Position numbers and translations under genes: made by a program. From Nephrocerus scutellatus (Eukaryota > Arthropoda > Insecta > Diptera > Pipunculidae): a stretch of 64,000 nt of DNA. Below are positions 1 through 11,645 of this stretch, piece by piece; the stretch's first letter is position 1; the number at the start of each line of letters is the position of its first letter. The notes under the pieces were generated by a model, which was not told the DNA's origin, did no database searches, and was given only the letters and a program-made list of their open reading frames with translations. The stretch lies in assembly GCA_947095585.1 (NCBI GenBank), contig OX352762.1, positions 27,566,669 through 27,630,668 of the forward strand. Direction: 5' to 3'.

Positions 1-587
1 CGATATGTTTTCAGTTCATTGTGTAAAAGGATATTCCAAGTCATCTAAACTATTTGCCCCTATCGTACATTTCACACTATGTGCTGCTTCTTCTTCTACT
101 AATACACCCCTAAAATCGACGAAACGTTCTACGGTGTTGTTCTGTTCTGCTGGCGTGTCATAGTATCTCCTTTCCAAAGTCTCTATATTAGTATGATGAT
201 TTCACAGTCATTTTTAAACTTTGAAGTAAAGTCTAAACTTACAATCAGCTATCAAATGTCATCTACAGAAGCAGTATCTGTGCGGGGTATATAACTCGTA
301 TAGAATTCGTTAGGCCACCGTGGAACAATTGGTACACAAATAAAGGTAAAATCAATTGATTTTTAATAAACCACAAAATTAAAAATATAATTTTAAACTT
401 TTTATCATAACCTTATCAGCATAGTAAGATGGTTTCTTAATTTTTTTTTCAACCCCCTTAATATCAGCATCCTGACCATTACATATACATACAAGGTAAT
501 GACACAAAAGAAATGTTCTTAACGAGCGTATACACGGTTTAGCGATTTAGGTGCTCATCAAAAAGGAGGAAAGAAGTTTGAGCTAAG

Positions 588-665
588 CTTTACAAAAATC
601 AGCTCAAAAGCGGAAACAATGGAGAGATTTTTTGCGTGAGGCAAGACTTGACTCTAGTTAATACG
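588..665 (+). pseudogene. 3' end scrap of a non-LTR reverse transcriptase
   Basis: A short + strand stretch reads like the extreme C-terminus of the LINE polyprotein seen at 35.7-37.1 kb: a QWRDFLREA-like peptide matches DRWRDFLREA there. Only about 25 codons survive. The rest of 1..990 is AT-rich with no recognisable gene. This is inference from in-window similarity only. Confidence 0.4.
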
Positions 666-999
666 CCAAAGAAAAAAAGGAAGAGGAAAGTAAGAAATCT
701 CTTAATAATGGTCCCAGAGAACAAATAAACTTTCCAACTGCAACAACTTTCCATCAATAAATTTTTTTAACTTGTTCTCGTTATTAGGCTCTGAACAACA
801 TTTATATTATATTAATGGTATACTGAAATCCTGAAATAAATGGCTAGGTATTATTGAAGAAAATAAATAAAGTTTCAAGTCTTATAAATTAATTCTTTTC
901 TAAATTAGGTGTGTATATAAGATTGTATTGCTTTAATATTCGTAAAATTTCTTCATCATTTAGTTCTACCGCTAGATTTATACATTTTCGATACAATAA

Positions 1000-2487
1000 T
1001 AAAACAACCCATACAAATTCAAATTTTTTGTGTAAATTCTCTAATCGGGGATACATAATGTGCAAAGTCTGAACAAAATCGGGTTACTTTAAAAAAACAA
1101 TTTTATGGGAGCACCTAAAAAAATTGATATGGGAGCCCCTTCACCCGATCACTTCCAAATTTTTACAAAAAGTGTTGTCCGTCGGAGATTTTTTATTTTT
1201 TTGTTTGAAAACCTAGTCCAAGTGACTGACACCGCGACCTAAAAGTTCTATTGTATCAATAGGTCATTAATTATCTAATAGACATACAGCTTTCCTGATA
1301 AAAGATAGAATGTCCTTAGTAGCAGAGCTTTTCAACTCCGCTGCTGAGCATATTTCCTTATGGAATATGCGTTTCCTTAACCAAATAAGTGCTGGGCAAT
1401 CGCAGAGAACATGTTCGGATGACTCCAAATCCTCCGCACAGAACCTACATTCTGTCACAGAGCCCACACCAATTTTGCTAATATGAGTTGAGAATTCCCA
1501 GGTGTCCCACAAGGTCGCCTGGTTTATACTTATATTCTAGTTGCAGCTTTATAGCGCATCTAGCGGTCTTCCTAATGAAGATTTGTAGGGGCGAAAGACC
1601 TACGATAGCTTCTAATACTGTCGTAGGGCAGGTACGCATAGAACCTGTAATACCTAGACAGGCAATTCTTTGAAGCTTCTGAAGCTCGTTTGCCGTTGTC
1701 CGCTCGAGTACCTTGGGCCACCAAACTATGGCCGCGTACGTGATTATGGGTCTCACCATCATTGTATACATCCAGTGTATCATCTTATCTGCAGGCCCAT
1801 AAGGCCCTTGTAGCGCGTTTAGTAGCAGATCTACATCTGGGTAGATCAGCCAAAAGATCGTCTATGACCAGTGACCACAGAAGGGGAGAGAGGACTCCTC
1901 CTTGGGGACAACCCTTTACTGAGGTCACAGAACTCCTCCTGAGGAGGAAGTAATATGTCGACTCTCGAGCATAGCCCTAATCCATAGATTGGTAGAGGCT
2001 TTGATACCCTTGTTACTAATTGCTCTCTCTATTGAGTCATAGCAAGTCGGAGATACTCAAGTTTTTAAAATTTGAAGAAAATCGGGTAAATTTTGTATGG
2101 GGCCCCGATTATTCCAAAAAAGTTTGTCCATCGGAAAAACAAATGTATATAAAATTTGAAGAAAAGCGGGTTAATTTAAAAAAAATTGTACGGGATCGCT
2201 TGAATTTGGGTCCCGGGGTCTTCAAAATTTTTACAAGAAGTGTTATCTATCGGAGATACACACACACGTGTATACAATTTGAAGAAAATTGGGTTAATTT
2301 TTAGAAAAATTTATATGGGCACCCTTCGGCCCTGAGGCCGAATCTGTTGTCACCGGAAATACAAATGTGTGCAAAATTTCAATAAAATCGGGCTTTGTGA
2401 AATGGGTTAAAAATTGATTGCAAGATTCCACGACACACAAACAGACAAACAAACACACGGGCACGCGAAGTTAATATAGAGAATTTA
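1000..2487 (-). mobile_element. Mini-me/Helentron-like element, interrupted by LINE remnant
   Basis: The left part (1000..1205) carries the terminal 'aacccat...aaattctctaatcgggg' block and one internal unit. The right part (2035..2487) carries further units, the microsatellite slot (here CAAA/CAGA-type, 2432-2458) and the opposite terminus 'ttaatatagagaattt'. Between them lies a LINE fragment (1267..2035). The simplest reading is one element split by a later LINE insertion, but two separate copies are possible. Confidence 0.6.
1267..2035 (-). pseudogene. Loa/I-type LINE 3' remnant, internally deleted
   Basis: Read on the - strand, this starts with a reverse-transcriptase motif B (GCPQGGVLSPLLWSLVIDD). 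It then jumps to the thumb region (MVRPIITYAAIVWWPK, LQKLQRIACLGITGSMRT) and ends with the C-terminal zinc-like block CRFC...HVLCDCPAL. Motif C (YADD) and the RNase H domain expected between these blocks are missing, and the frame shifts near 1500. Loa or I clade is inferred from the thumb and the Cys-rich tail. It is a dead copy lodged between two halves of a mini-me-like repeat. Confidence 0.7.
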
Positions 2488-4362
2488 ACCAAATTATTGT
2501 GACCAAGTTTAAAACACCTTGACCAACAGAGAAAAAATTGCTGATTCTGCTTTACGGATCGCTGTTTCATCCCACTGTACATTGCCTTGTGAGCGTTTTA
2601 GGTTTTCTCACTGCTGATAATATTTCAAGTTTTCAGCGTATACTCTTCGTTTCTAGCTGGCCCAGTTGTATCCCAATCCAAGCTATATATAACCACCCTG
2701 AGTAACCCTATTCAACTATTCAGTTACTGTGTGACGTAGTGTCGGATGTCGTCCTTCTTTTTAGTTCTTACATGACGTTTCTTTTGTCGCACTCATCATT
2801 GTTATTGTTGCGCAGCGCGCCACTTAATACGATAAGGATGGATATTTAATATGTTTACGTATTCCGATGGAAAAATATATAAATATATCTGTGTACATAA
2901 CATTAGATAACATGCATTTGGAATAGAATTTTTCAAAAATCATGCGGCAATAATCACTTATAATGATTACAAATGAAACCATTAAGAAAGTTTTTGTGCG
3001 TTAACAAGAAAAGAACGTGTTGCGTTTTTGTCATTTCTCAAGGTATTGCATGTTTTAATGTTTTTTCATATTTATAGCTTTCTGCATCCATCTAAAAGCA
3101 TTACCAACATTTCTCACACAATGGAAAACTTATGTCATAAACTTTACATTTTAGAATAGCTTGCTGAATACATAAACTATACAATTGTGACAAACTTCCT
3201 TGTTGTTATATAAAAGTCTTTCTAAATTTCTGACATTTGATAATTTCTTAACCTGAGATCAACATGTATCTATTTAACAATCGTTTCGAAATGTTGCTGA
3301 CTTCATCCTGTATTCCTTACAATGATCGATTAAAGTTTGTTAACTTTTGCTCTAAGATTTCTATCAAGAACAAATCTTACTTATGTTATTTTCTATTTGT
3401 TTTTCTGTATCAATTAATATTTGGACGTCCCAATGAATCATGAAAACGCATTGAAATATTTGTGACTAGTAAAATATAGAACTAGTATTTCATTTCATTG
3501 AAAATTTTGAAATTTTTGTTTTAAATAGTTTGTGATTTGAATAGTTTTTTGACAGTGCATTCTTATAAACGAGCACCTAGCACAGGTCTTAAAATTTTCT
3601 TACCGTCACTATTCATCACAGCGACTCAAAAAAAAAGTGGGTTCCATACTTATATCGACATGACCGATATCTGGATGTTGGATGTACATATAAGATACAT
3701 GAAAACTAAAAAACTGTACATTTCAAGTTAGCGAGTTGCTGCAAACAGGTTGCGATATAATATCAATAATTAGTTCTATTCTGATTTATCAATTGTCAAA
3801 GGGTCAAATACTGCAATTTGGGTCCTAGTATCAAGCGACAGCTACTCCTCAGCAATTTTGATACATGTATTAAAAAAATCGAGACAATTATAGACAATGC
3901 AACTAGTAAACAAATGTGTCATAATATCTTACCTGTCACCAATCCTATCCGAGTGACCAGGTAGGATTTGAATAAATACAAACTTTGTATTGCCTATGAT
4001 TTATATTTTAATTGAATATACTCGTAGGAATGTGAGGCACAGCGTAGGCTTGAAAATATTGTGCTCATAAGTCGACTTTGTTGGCTCTATATCTTGATTA
4101 CTTTATACATCAACTCAACCGTACATGTGAATTTAGAATAGATGATTTATGGGTTATTTTTTGACGCACCGAGAATCGAATCCGATGTCATCAGAGTAGA
4201 AGCCAACTGTCGAACCAATGCACAACCAACAGCAAACAACAAAAAAAAATCAATTATTCAAAATAACTTTCCTATGCCTTAATGATGCAAGCTTTTGCCA
4301 TGTGTATTAATAAGTCAAATGGCTAAATGGAATGCTGACCAAGTTTAAATCATGTGCTCGCC
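2488..4362. other. No gene recognised
   Basis: About 1.9 kb of AT-rich sequence with only short stop-bounded frames. I see no domain, RNA gene or repeat shared with the rest of the window. Confidence 0.5.
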
Positions 4363-4377
4363 CCACAACTCACGATT
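4363..4377. repeat. Target-site duplication, left copy
   Basis: The 15 bases CCACAACTCACGATT are repeated exactly at 9605..9619 and bracket the jockey-like LINE. This is the direct signature of a target-primed insertion and fixes both ends of the element. Confidence 0.9.
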
Positions 4378-4853
4378 TCAATTCAATTCAATTCTTTATT
4401 GAGACTGTTTTCCAAATTATATACATTTAGTTTGACGTTTAACAGTAGCCGACTAGTAAGTATGTCAAGCTATTACAAAGTTCTTAAGTAACTAGACATT
4501 TTCTTAAAAGTTGATACTGCTGCTTTTAGCTACAAATAGTATTTGTACTCTTAATTATATGTATAGTGTATTTGCTTGCTCATAGCTTACATCTTTTTCT
4601 GCCTCATAGGCACTTATAACTAGTTAACATAACAAAAAACAAAAAAAAATAAATCTAAATGTGTGTTTTAATCCATAAAAAGGTAACCTAACCTAAAAAA
4701 CTAAATTAAATAATTTTTTTTTATATATATATATATTTTTTTTATTTTTTTTTATTTTATTTATTATATATATATACATACATAGTGTTTAGCTGATTTT
4801 TTTATTCATTGTCTAGATGTGTGTACGAATCTTATATTTAGATCTAAATTATA

Positions 4854-6784
4854 TTATGTTCTGTAATTTATAGCAGATGTTTTCAAGTAGAAGGGCACAA
4901 TTATGTTCTCCGCTTCATCAGGGCTGATGATATGGTTGGCTGAATCGTCGTGCAGAATATTTACTGCTGACAGATAGTAGTTATCTATCAGTGACTCATT
5001 TATGTTTCTCTCAAAAATGGAGCGAACTAATGGGTTTGGGTGGGATTCAATATTGGACATAGCTTTCCTCATTAGGTTAACCATGTATCTCATAAGCGGC
5101 ACTACTTTTGCTCTATCATACAAAATGTTATTAGAAATCCATTTTTTGTTGAGTTTTCTAAAAGTTCCAGTGCAGTGTCTCAGGATCTTGCGCTCAAATA
5201 ACTCCATTTCTTGCGCTACAGTTGGAGAGATTGTAAACCAGGTGGGAAAACTGTAAGTTAAAATTGGTCTTATTAGTGTTTTGTACATTAAAAGCTTGAC
5301 TTTAGAGGAAAGAAAGTTTGAAGTTAACAAGGGTTTTATAGTACAGATTGCAAATCTCGCTTTATTAAGAGATTTCCTGGCGTGCTTATTAAAGTTAAAT
5401 CTGTGGTGAAAATTAATACCCAGATATTTAATCTCGGTCTTTAACGGAATGAGCTTTTGGTCAAAGACCAGCTTGAGAGTTTTGCTTTCTCGTACTGCCA
5501 AATGGTGACCTTTTCCGCTAGAGTTTCTAAAACAAATTACTCCACACTTGTCTAAGTTTAATTTCAATCCCCAGTTTTGAAAGTATCCTTTAAAAACTGA
5601 GAGTTTGTCTTTAATCTTATCTAAGGCTTTCTGAGGTCTTTCGCTGCTGGATAAAATAATTGTATCGTCCGCATACAATATAGCACCTGGTTCATCCGTG
5701 AAGGGATCTGTAAATGGGAAGTCATTAAGAAATATATTAAACAAAGTTGGACCTAAAATAGAGCCTTGTGGTACGCCCGATAAAATTGGAATTATTCCAG
5801 ATCTTTCATTTTTTATAAAGACTCTGGTGTTTCTATTTGACAAGTAACTTCCAATTATTTTTATTAAATAGGCAGGGAAGTTAAGTTGGTGAAGTTTGAA
5901 GAGTAGACCTTTGTGCCACACTGAATCAAACGCTTTCTCAAAATCTAGTTCTAAACATACTGTGCAACGCCCATTTCTTAGGTTTTGTGTAATTTTATCT
6001 GAAAGGAGCATAATCGCATGGTAAGTGGAATGATATTTCTTGAAACCAAATTGGTTATTCTGAATTATATTTTGGTCGGAACAGACTTTATTTATCCCTC
6101 CTTCTAAGACTTTTTCAAACAGTTTGCCCATATTTGAAAGTAGTGATATTGGCCTAAAATCCTTTTATCTCTGGAACTCTTCTTTTTTGCCAATGGGATC
6201 AATTTGGCTTCTTTCCATGCTAAAGGAAAATAACCATTATTAATGCAGTGATTGAATATTATGGATAATTTAATGTCCAAATAATGGGGGCATTTACGAA
6301 TTATAAAGTTTGATATACCATCTGTACCAGCCGATTTTTTGTTGTTAAGATTCAGTCTTAATTCCTCAACTTCATCTGCACTAGTAAAGACAGATGGGTT
6401 ATCTGGACTTGAGGCTAAGTTAGTAGGCGAAAAAACTGTTATAATGCTGTATCTAGCGTTGCTAAAAAAGTTACTGGCGAAATTATAGACAGTTGTGTTC
6501 AGATGGGTGTTTGCTGAAGGCAGTTTTTCAGAGTATATACCTGCAAAGAAATCGTGAAAGGCACCGAGCTTAGCATCACTATTGTTAAGGTCGTGGTTAT
6601 TAAATGAAAGTGTACAATTTGAAATATCAGTACCAAAGAATTTTCTACCTGATATTCTATCGATTTCTTTAAAAGCTGCGGGAGAAGGTTTTATTTCTTT
6701 GAGTCTTTTTGCAAAGGCCTTATTAAGATCTATTCTCACTCTATCTCTGATGATTTTAGTTAGGCATTTAATTCTATTATGCAA
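4854..6784 (-). pseudogene. Jockey-like LINE ORF2, reverse transcriptase
   Basis: The segment 6784..6104 holds the linker and fingers (KKSAGTDGISNFII, AWKEAKLIPLAKK). A one-base-type frameshift near 6150-6165, at the FRPISLLSN motif, moves the frame to 6131..4854. That part holds the palm: GFKKYHSTYHAI, motif A LELDFEKAFDSVWH, motif B SGVPQGSILGPTLFN, motif C AILYADDTIIL, motif D KLNLDKCGVICF. A thumb follows, and the frame ends without an RNase H domain. The catalytic Asp residues are intact, so damage is limited to the frameshifts and the stop. This is the enzyme for target-primed reverse transcription. Confidence 0.9.
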
Positions 6785-6790
6785 TTCTCT

Positions 6791-7580
6791 CTACTCCTCT
6801 GTTATTCTATTAAGGCGATGATGGTATATTCGCTTAAGTTTCCTTTTCCAAACGTTTCGAGTTTTGAGTAATTCTTTTGTAAAATATGAAATATTACAAT
6901 ATCTCATGCCTCTTGCAGTTTTTTTCACTGAATGATTTTCAGTACATGAATTAATTTCGCTACTAATACTTTTTATAAATAGATCTATTGAGGAGTTCGA
7001 AATGTTACGGTCTATTGGTATATCGATTAGAGAGATTTTTTGATGCAGTTCTGACCTAAATGTATGCCAATCAGTGTTCACAAAGCTTGTAAACGTTGGA
7101 CGGTCGATTTCGAGTGGACGAAAACTGTGAAAGCCTAAAGTTAAAAGGACTCCAAAGTGATCAGAAGGAGATGAAATCGTTGTACAGCTGTAAGGATTTG
7201 TTTGGGGGCTAGAGGTAAAAGAGATTAATGAAGATGAGACAATAAAAAAATCTAAGAGTGAAGACGTTCTGGGAAATGTTGGACTGTTTGGAGAAACTAC
7301 CTCTAACGTTATAAATGGTCCGTCGTTAAGCCAGCTTTGAAGAAGCTGCCCATTTCTGTTAACAGTTGAATCACCCCATGCTGTGTGACGCGAGTTGAAA
7401 TCACCACCTAGAATAACTTCGTTAAAGTTATTGGTAAGGGTATAAAGGCTATCCAGTTCACCTTTCACAGAGGAGTTTATGTTCGGTCGTATATAGATAC
7501 TTCCAATCAAGAGGTTCCTCTGCTGGTTTGTATTACTGTTGTATGTAATACTCGCCAGGCATGTTGAAAATACACTACTT
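6791..7580 (-). pseudogene. Jockey-like LINE ORF2, endonuclease domain
   Basis: This continues the endonuclease after the frameshift. Visible motifs are LLIGSIYIRPN, GGDFNSRHTAWGDS (catalytic Asp-Phe-Asn) and SPSDHFGVLL (catalytic Ser-Asp-His), in the order typical of LINE apurinic endonucleases. The frame closes at a premature TAG (6791..6793). Beyond it, the same frame continues straight into the next segment, so this is a nonsense mutation and not a natural ORF end. Confidence 0.85.
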
Positions 7581-9366
7581 TCATTTCATTTCTTAAAATA
7601 ACTGCGGTTCCACCTAAAGCGTCATTTCTAATTATATTAAAACCATCGAAACTAAGTTTGTGCCTGGCCCTTAATTTAGTTTCGGAAAGCAAGCAAATTT
7701 GGGGCTTATATTTAGTTAGAATGTTTAGTAGGGATAACCTTTTTTCATGACTAACTATAGAATTTATGTTAAGCGAAAGTATTTTAAGCACTACTATTGA
7801 AGCAACGAAACTAATGTATTTAAACATTTTATCTTCTACTGAATTAGATTGCATGTACCCGGGCCAAAATTGTCTAATTTTCGTGATTAGATCACTAAAT
7901 GAAATTCCAAAAAGCTTCTGAGACTCTTCAAGAAAAGATTTAAGAGAAGAACTGGTTGGTTGCTCAACTGAAGCCCCACTTTTAACTGCATCGGAATATT
8001 TTAAATTTTTGTTTACTGGATTTGACTTCGGTGAATTAGCTTGAGATAAAATATTAGGAAAGTTCTTGTTGTTAAGAATAGGAATATTGATTGGGATTCC
8101 TTGGTTTTTTTGTTGTCTTGCTTTTTGCAAGAGAAATTCTCTGCGTTCCTTATATTTCAAAAACGCTGGACACGTAGAATCTAGCGCTGAATGGGATGTA
8201 CTGGCACAATTTGCGCATTTGACTCTTTGAGGCTCATTATTATTTTCTTTTGCTTTAAGGCAAACCTCAGATTCGTGGTTTTCACCACATACAGCACAAC
8301 GTGTGCTGTATCCACAAAACCGTCCAGTGTGTCCAAAGCGCTGGCACCTAAAACAGCGGGTAATGTTTCTATGGGTTTTCTTTTCCCAAAAAACTCTTTG
8401 GTTTAGTAAAAATTTTATTTTAACTAGCTCCAGGGGCGATTCACCCGCTTCCAATTGAACGGTAAAAATGTTGAGTTTCTTGTTTCTCTCATTTGAACGC
8501 GGAGTAGAAAAATTAGAAATTTTATTTATTTTAATGTAAGGAACCTGTTCCCTAATAGCTAAAGCTATATCCTCCAGCGATGTGTCGGCATCCATTCCTT
8601 TTAGCAATACTGGCACCTTCTGACATTCCTTTGGGGTAAAGGAGAACGCTTGTGCCTCAGTTTCTCGAATCTTAGCGATCAGTTCCCTGTGGATGATATT
8701 GTTGGACACAAATACTTTTGTTTTTTGATACCCAACATTTATAAATTTATACTTATATGCAGAGATTTTGCACTCTTTTGCCGTGAATTCAATAATTTTT
8801 TTTAAAAAGTCACAACTCAATTTAAATACAAAAATTGGTGGACAAAAGGTAGTCCCCTTCTCAGATACCGTATTTGTTTTTGGGATTGTCTTTGTGTTGT
8901 GTAAATGTTCACCCGTGTCCATTTTGTTGTCCGCTAATAATTCAAACCTGTTGATATTCCCTTCATTACTTATACGACTTCTTTTTGATTGATCATCAGA
9001 TCCCCTGACCACTTTATTAATTTTGGATTTTATAAGGGTCCATTCATCATGTGAGTTGGCAGCACTGTTTTTTTTGTCCGACATTTTTATTTCACTTTGA
9101 AACGGCGTGGCGTTGTTTTGTAGTGGCGTGGCGTCGTTTTTTTCTTGATGATGGGAAAATCTCTCTTCGGCGTCCTGAATTTCTTCGTAGAATCTTAATT
9201 TTTTAATATCTTCGTTAGATAAGAGATTTTTAACACTCATTTGGTTTTTTTTTCCACTGTTTATATTTTTCAAGAATTTTTGCGGATCCTTTAAAGATGC
9301 CACATATTTTATGGAGGTTCCACTTTTGTGGTTGCTCCTCTCACTTAACTTCGAAATAACCCTCAC
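7507..9366 (-). pseudogene. Jockey-like LINE ORF1 (Gag) running into endonuclease start
   Basis: The open frame is 619 codons; the first ATG is at 9240 (codon 43), because the frame opens on GTG just after a stop. The middle encodes three retroviral-type knuckles: CFRCQRFGHTGRFC, CAVCGENHESEVC and CANCASTSHSALDSTC. A Ser/Asn/Pro-rich tail follows. With no stop, the same frame continues into the endonuclease N-terminus (LKILSLNINS, then QICLLSETKLR with the metal-binding Glu). In most jockey relatives ORF1 and ORF2 are separate overlapping frames, so the in-frame join is unusual. The frame ends at a frameshift at 7581..7590. The product would bind element RNA and package it. Confidence 0.85.
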
Positions 9367-9570
9367 TGTTTATTTTAAAATAGTACTAATAATAAAGAGA
9401 AAAAAAAATAACACTATAAACAACAATGTTCACAACTTTCGGTTAGTTAATAACTAATTTTGCACACCAGTTTTATTTTTTTATTACACAAAAAAAACAA
9501 AAACTAAAGAAACTATTCAAATAATTTTTTTTTATTATTAAATTTCCGAGATGCAAATTCTGTTCTGTCG

Positions 9571-9604
9571 CACGTCTGACTTCGTTCGCGGTTCAAAAGA
9601 GAAT
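9571..9604 (-). promoter_or_regulatory. Jockey internal promoter with DPE-like site
   Basis: Taking +1 as the first base after the target duplication (9604, - strand, ATTC), the heptamer AGACGTG falls exactly at +28 to +34. This matches the fly downstream promoter element consensus and its required spacing. Jockey-group LINEs are known to use such internal TATA-less promoters. The match is seen directly; the function is inferred. Confidence 0.65.
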
Positions 9605-9619
9605 CCACAACTCACGATT
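9605..9619. repeat. Target-site duplication, right copy
   Basis: Exact copy of 4363..4377, flanking the 5' end of the jockey-like LINE. Confidence 0.9.
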
Positions 9620-9739
9620 GCGAGTTTGAATGCCGTATGGTTTATATTTGGTCGAAGGGTTAGCCACTATTATCAGTATTTCGGGAAAATCTTTCTGCTC
9701 TATTATGTGTTACTTCTGTCCTTTCACCCCTGTTAGTGA

Positions 9740-9990
9740 ATAGGGCGTCAATAACAAACGCATTCGCTAGCCATCGTGTCTGGCGTCCTACAACGTATTT
9801 TCTTTCATCCATTCTTCCATCCTTATCGCGTACGTTCGCCAAGGTTGACCCAATGTCTTGACAGATATGATGACTGCATTCGAATTTATGGCATGTTTGG
9901 TAACAGTTTGGACAATCGATCCAGAGCGGAAACCTTCTTGTTTGACATCAAGAGTTAAATCAAGGTGTTCTTTGATTTGGTCCAATACTA
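9740..9990 (-). pseudogene. Possible reverse transcriptase scrap
   Basis: The - strand frame includes KQEGFRSGSIVQTVTKHA, which loosely resembles the fingers motif (GFRPNRSCTDQI) found in the RTE-like remnant at 11.3 kb. It is short and unsupported by other motifs. Confidence 0.25.
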
Positions 9991-10016
9991 TTTTTCCTAT
10001 TATTTTTAAATTTGTA

Positions 10017-10172
10017 TGCGCCGTGGCTCAGTGGATAAGAGCATGGCGTCTGATTAAGTTGTAGGTCCCTTCCATTTGTGTGAAAAAATATGCCTGCGCA
10101 ACACAAGTGGTCGCAAGAAGCTAGGAAATGGACCGCGACAGTCTGTCGGGTCGAATATTATTATTTTTTTTT
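10017..10172 (+). mobile_element. tRNA-derived SINE, internally deleted copy
   Basis: It begins GCGCCGTGGCTCAGTGGATA, a tRNA-like box A. It then skips the box B region and resumes at 'gtaggtccc...ccatttgtgtg', ending 'gtcgggtcgaatattatta'. It matches the head and tail of the fuller copy at 31626..31908 but lacks about 130 bp between. It is not a working tRNA gene. Confidence 0.75.
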
Positions 10173-10214
10173 AAAAAGCGAGAGGACAAAAATGCCTCTT
10201 CAATAACCTCTTCT

Positions 10215-11645
10215 TCTTTCTTTCCTTTACTCCGCGGGGGAGCATAGGGCTTCTACAAAAGCCCGCCAACGAACTTGATTTATCGCCTGAGGTTTCAAGA
10301 GACGCCACTCGGTCCCCTGGGAATTTGCTTCCTCTTCTATTGTCCTTTTCCATGTCTTGTGATCGGGATTGCATCCTGCTGCGTTACTCTCCACAAGTCT
10401 TAATTGGTTATACTGTCCGGCCATCTTATTCTCAGTATCCTCCTTAAGCACTTGTTGACAAAGACTTTGAGGCGCGTCGCAATTGACTCTGTGACTTTCC
10501 ACGTTTCGCAGTCATACAAGAGTACTGAGAAAACGGTTAGATCTGAAGATCGTTAGCTTCAGATTCCGGGAGATTTGCGAGGAGTTCCAGATATTATTTA
10601 CAATACTATATGACTGTCGCGCCTTGTTTACACGAGAGCAGACATACGAGTCAGCACCACCATTTTTTGACATCCAGCTGCCAAAATAACAAAACGTATC
10701 GACTTCCTCTATCTGATGTCCGTCAATCAAGAGATCACATGTTCCACTAGTAGTTTTGTTTTTGAGACGTTAATTTTTAAACCCACTTTGTTAGCGTGGC
10801 GTTCTAGTGAGTTTAATTTTCGCTTCATGTGATAGGAGACAGATACCATCGGCATAGTCCAGGTCTTCTAGGCGGTGAAAAACATTCCATGGCAAACCCG
10901 ATGGAATACGGGTCACCATTTTCATCACCCAGTCGATGACAATTGTGAAAAGCAATGGTGAGAGGGTGCAACCTTGCCTGACTTCCGAGTAGATGTTGAA
11001 AGTTGAGCCAAGATGACCGTTATGAATGACGCGGGATGTTGAGTCGCGGTACAGCTTCTTAATGATGTTAATGAGTTTTTCCGGAACACCATAGCTAGAA
11101 AATACCTGCCACATCATGTTTCGGCCCACGTTTAATATCTACAAAAACCATATACAGAGGAGAGCGATACTCAATTGACTGTTCAATGATTATACGCAGG
11201 GTGTTAATTTGATCAGTACAAGAACGGTTTGGCCGAAATCCTGTTTGTTCATTTCTCAAAATTGGCTCTAATGCATTCCGTAAGCGCCTAGCTATTATAG
11301 AGGAGATCACCTTGTTTATGGTTTTTAGCAGGGTGATTCCTTTCCAGTTTTCGCAATTACTCAAATCACCTTTCCTGCGTAGTTTGACTATTTAGTCGAC
11401 GATGGAATGGTTTCAGATTCCCAGATACCATGATATATCTATCGCATGCAATGTTCGCGTATTTCGACGTCGGCTTGAAGGAGTTCTGTGTAGATGTTGT
11501 CATTGCCTACTGCTTTACCTGATTGCAGTGAACGAATTGTTGTTGTCCTTATCTCATCCAACGAAGGAGTAGCGACGCTGATGTTAAGTAGCCTATTACG
11601 GTGCATATGTGGGTTGATGGACGTGCCTGGCGAAGTACACTTCAA
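10215..11645 (-). pseudogene. RTE-like LINE reverse transcriptase remnant
   Basis: The pieces read in order on the - strand, in several frames: WKGITLLKTINKVISSII, NEQTGFRPNRSCTDQINTL, LYMVFVDIKRG (motif A, damaged), SEVRQGCTLSPLLFTIVIDWVMK (motif B), LEDLDYADGICLLS (motif C), FCYFGSWMSKNGGAD (motif D/E region), YDCETWKVT. The end is TWKRTIEEEANSQGTEWR...RWRAFVEALCS, typical of RTE-like LINE C-termini. The catalytic pair reads YADG instead of YADD. A KKRKKKR-coding purine tract follows the stop. Multiple frameshifts make it non-functional. Confidence 0.75.

Larger units (their letters stand above)
4378..9604 (-). mobile_element. Jockey-like non-LTR retrotransposon, near full length
   Basis: A 5,227-bp element on the - strand with an exact 15-bp target-site duplication. 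Going 5' to 3' on its own strand: a short leader with a DPE-like promoter, a Gag-like ORF1 with three CCHC knuckles, an apurinic endonuclease, a reverse transcriptase with YADD, then an AT-rich 3' UTR. The 3' end is AATAAAGAATTGAATTGAATTGAA, i.e. a polyadenylation-like motif followed by short (GAATT) repeats instead of a long poly(A). There is no RNase H, as expected for the jockey group. It carries two frameshifts and one nonsense codon in ORF2, so this copy cannot make an intact polyprotein. The high reading-frame integrity and exact duplication imply a fairly recent insertion. Confidence 0.92.

Noticed and set aside
9858..10064. + strand 68-aa frame ending in the SINE
   Set aside because: It runs across unrelated sequence into the SINE head and has no domain.
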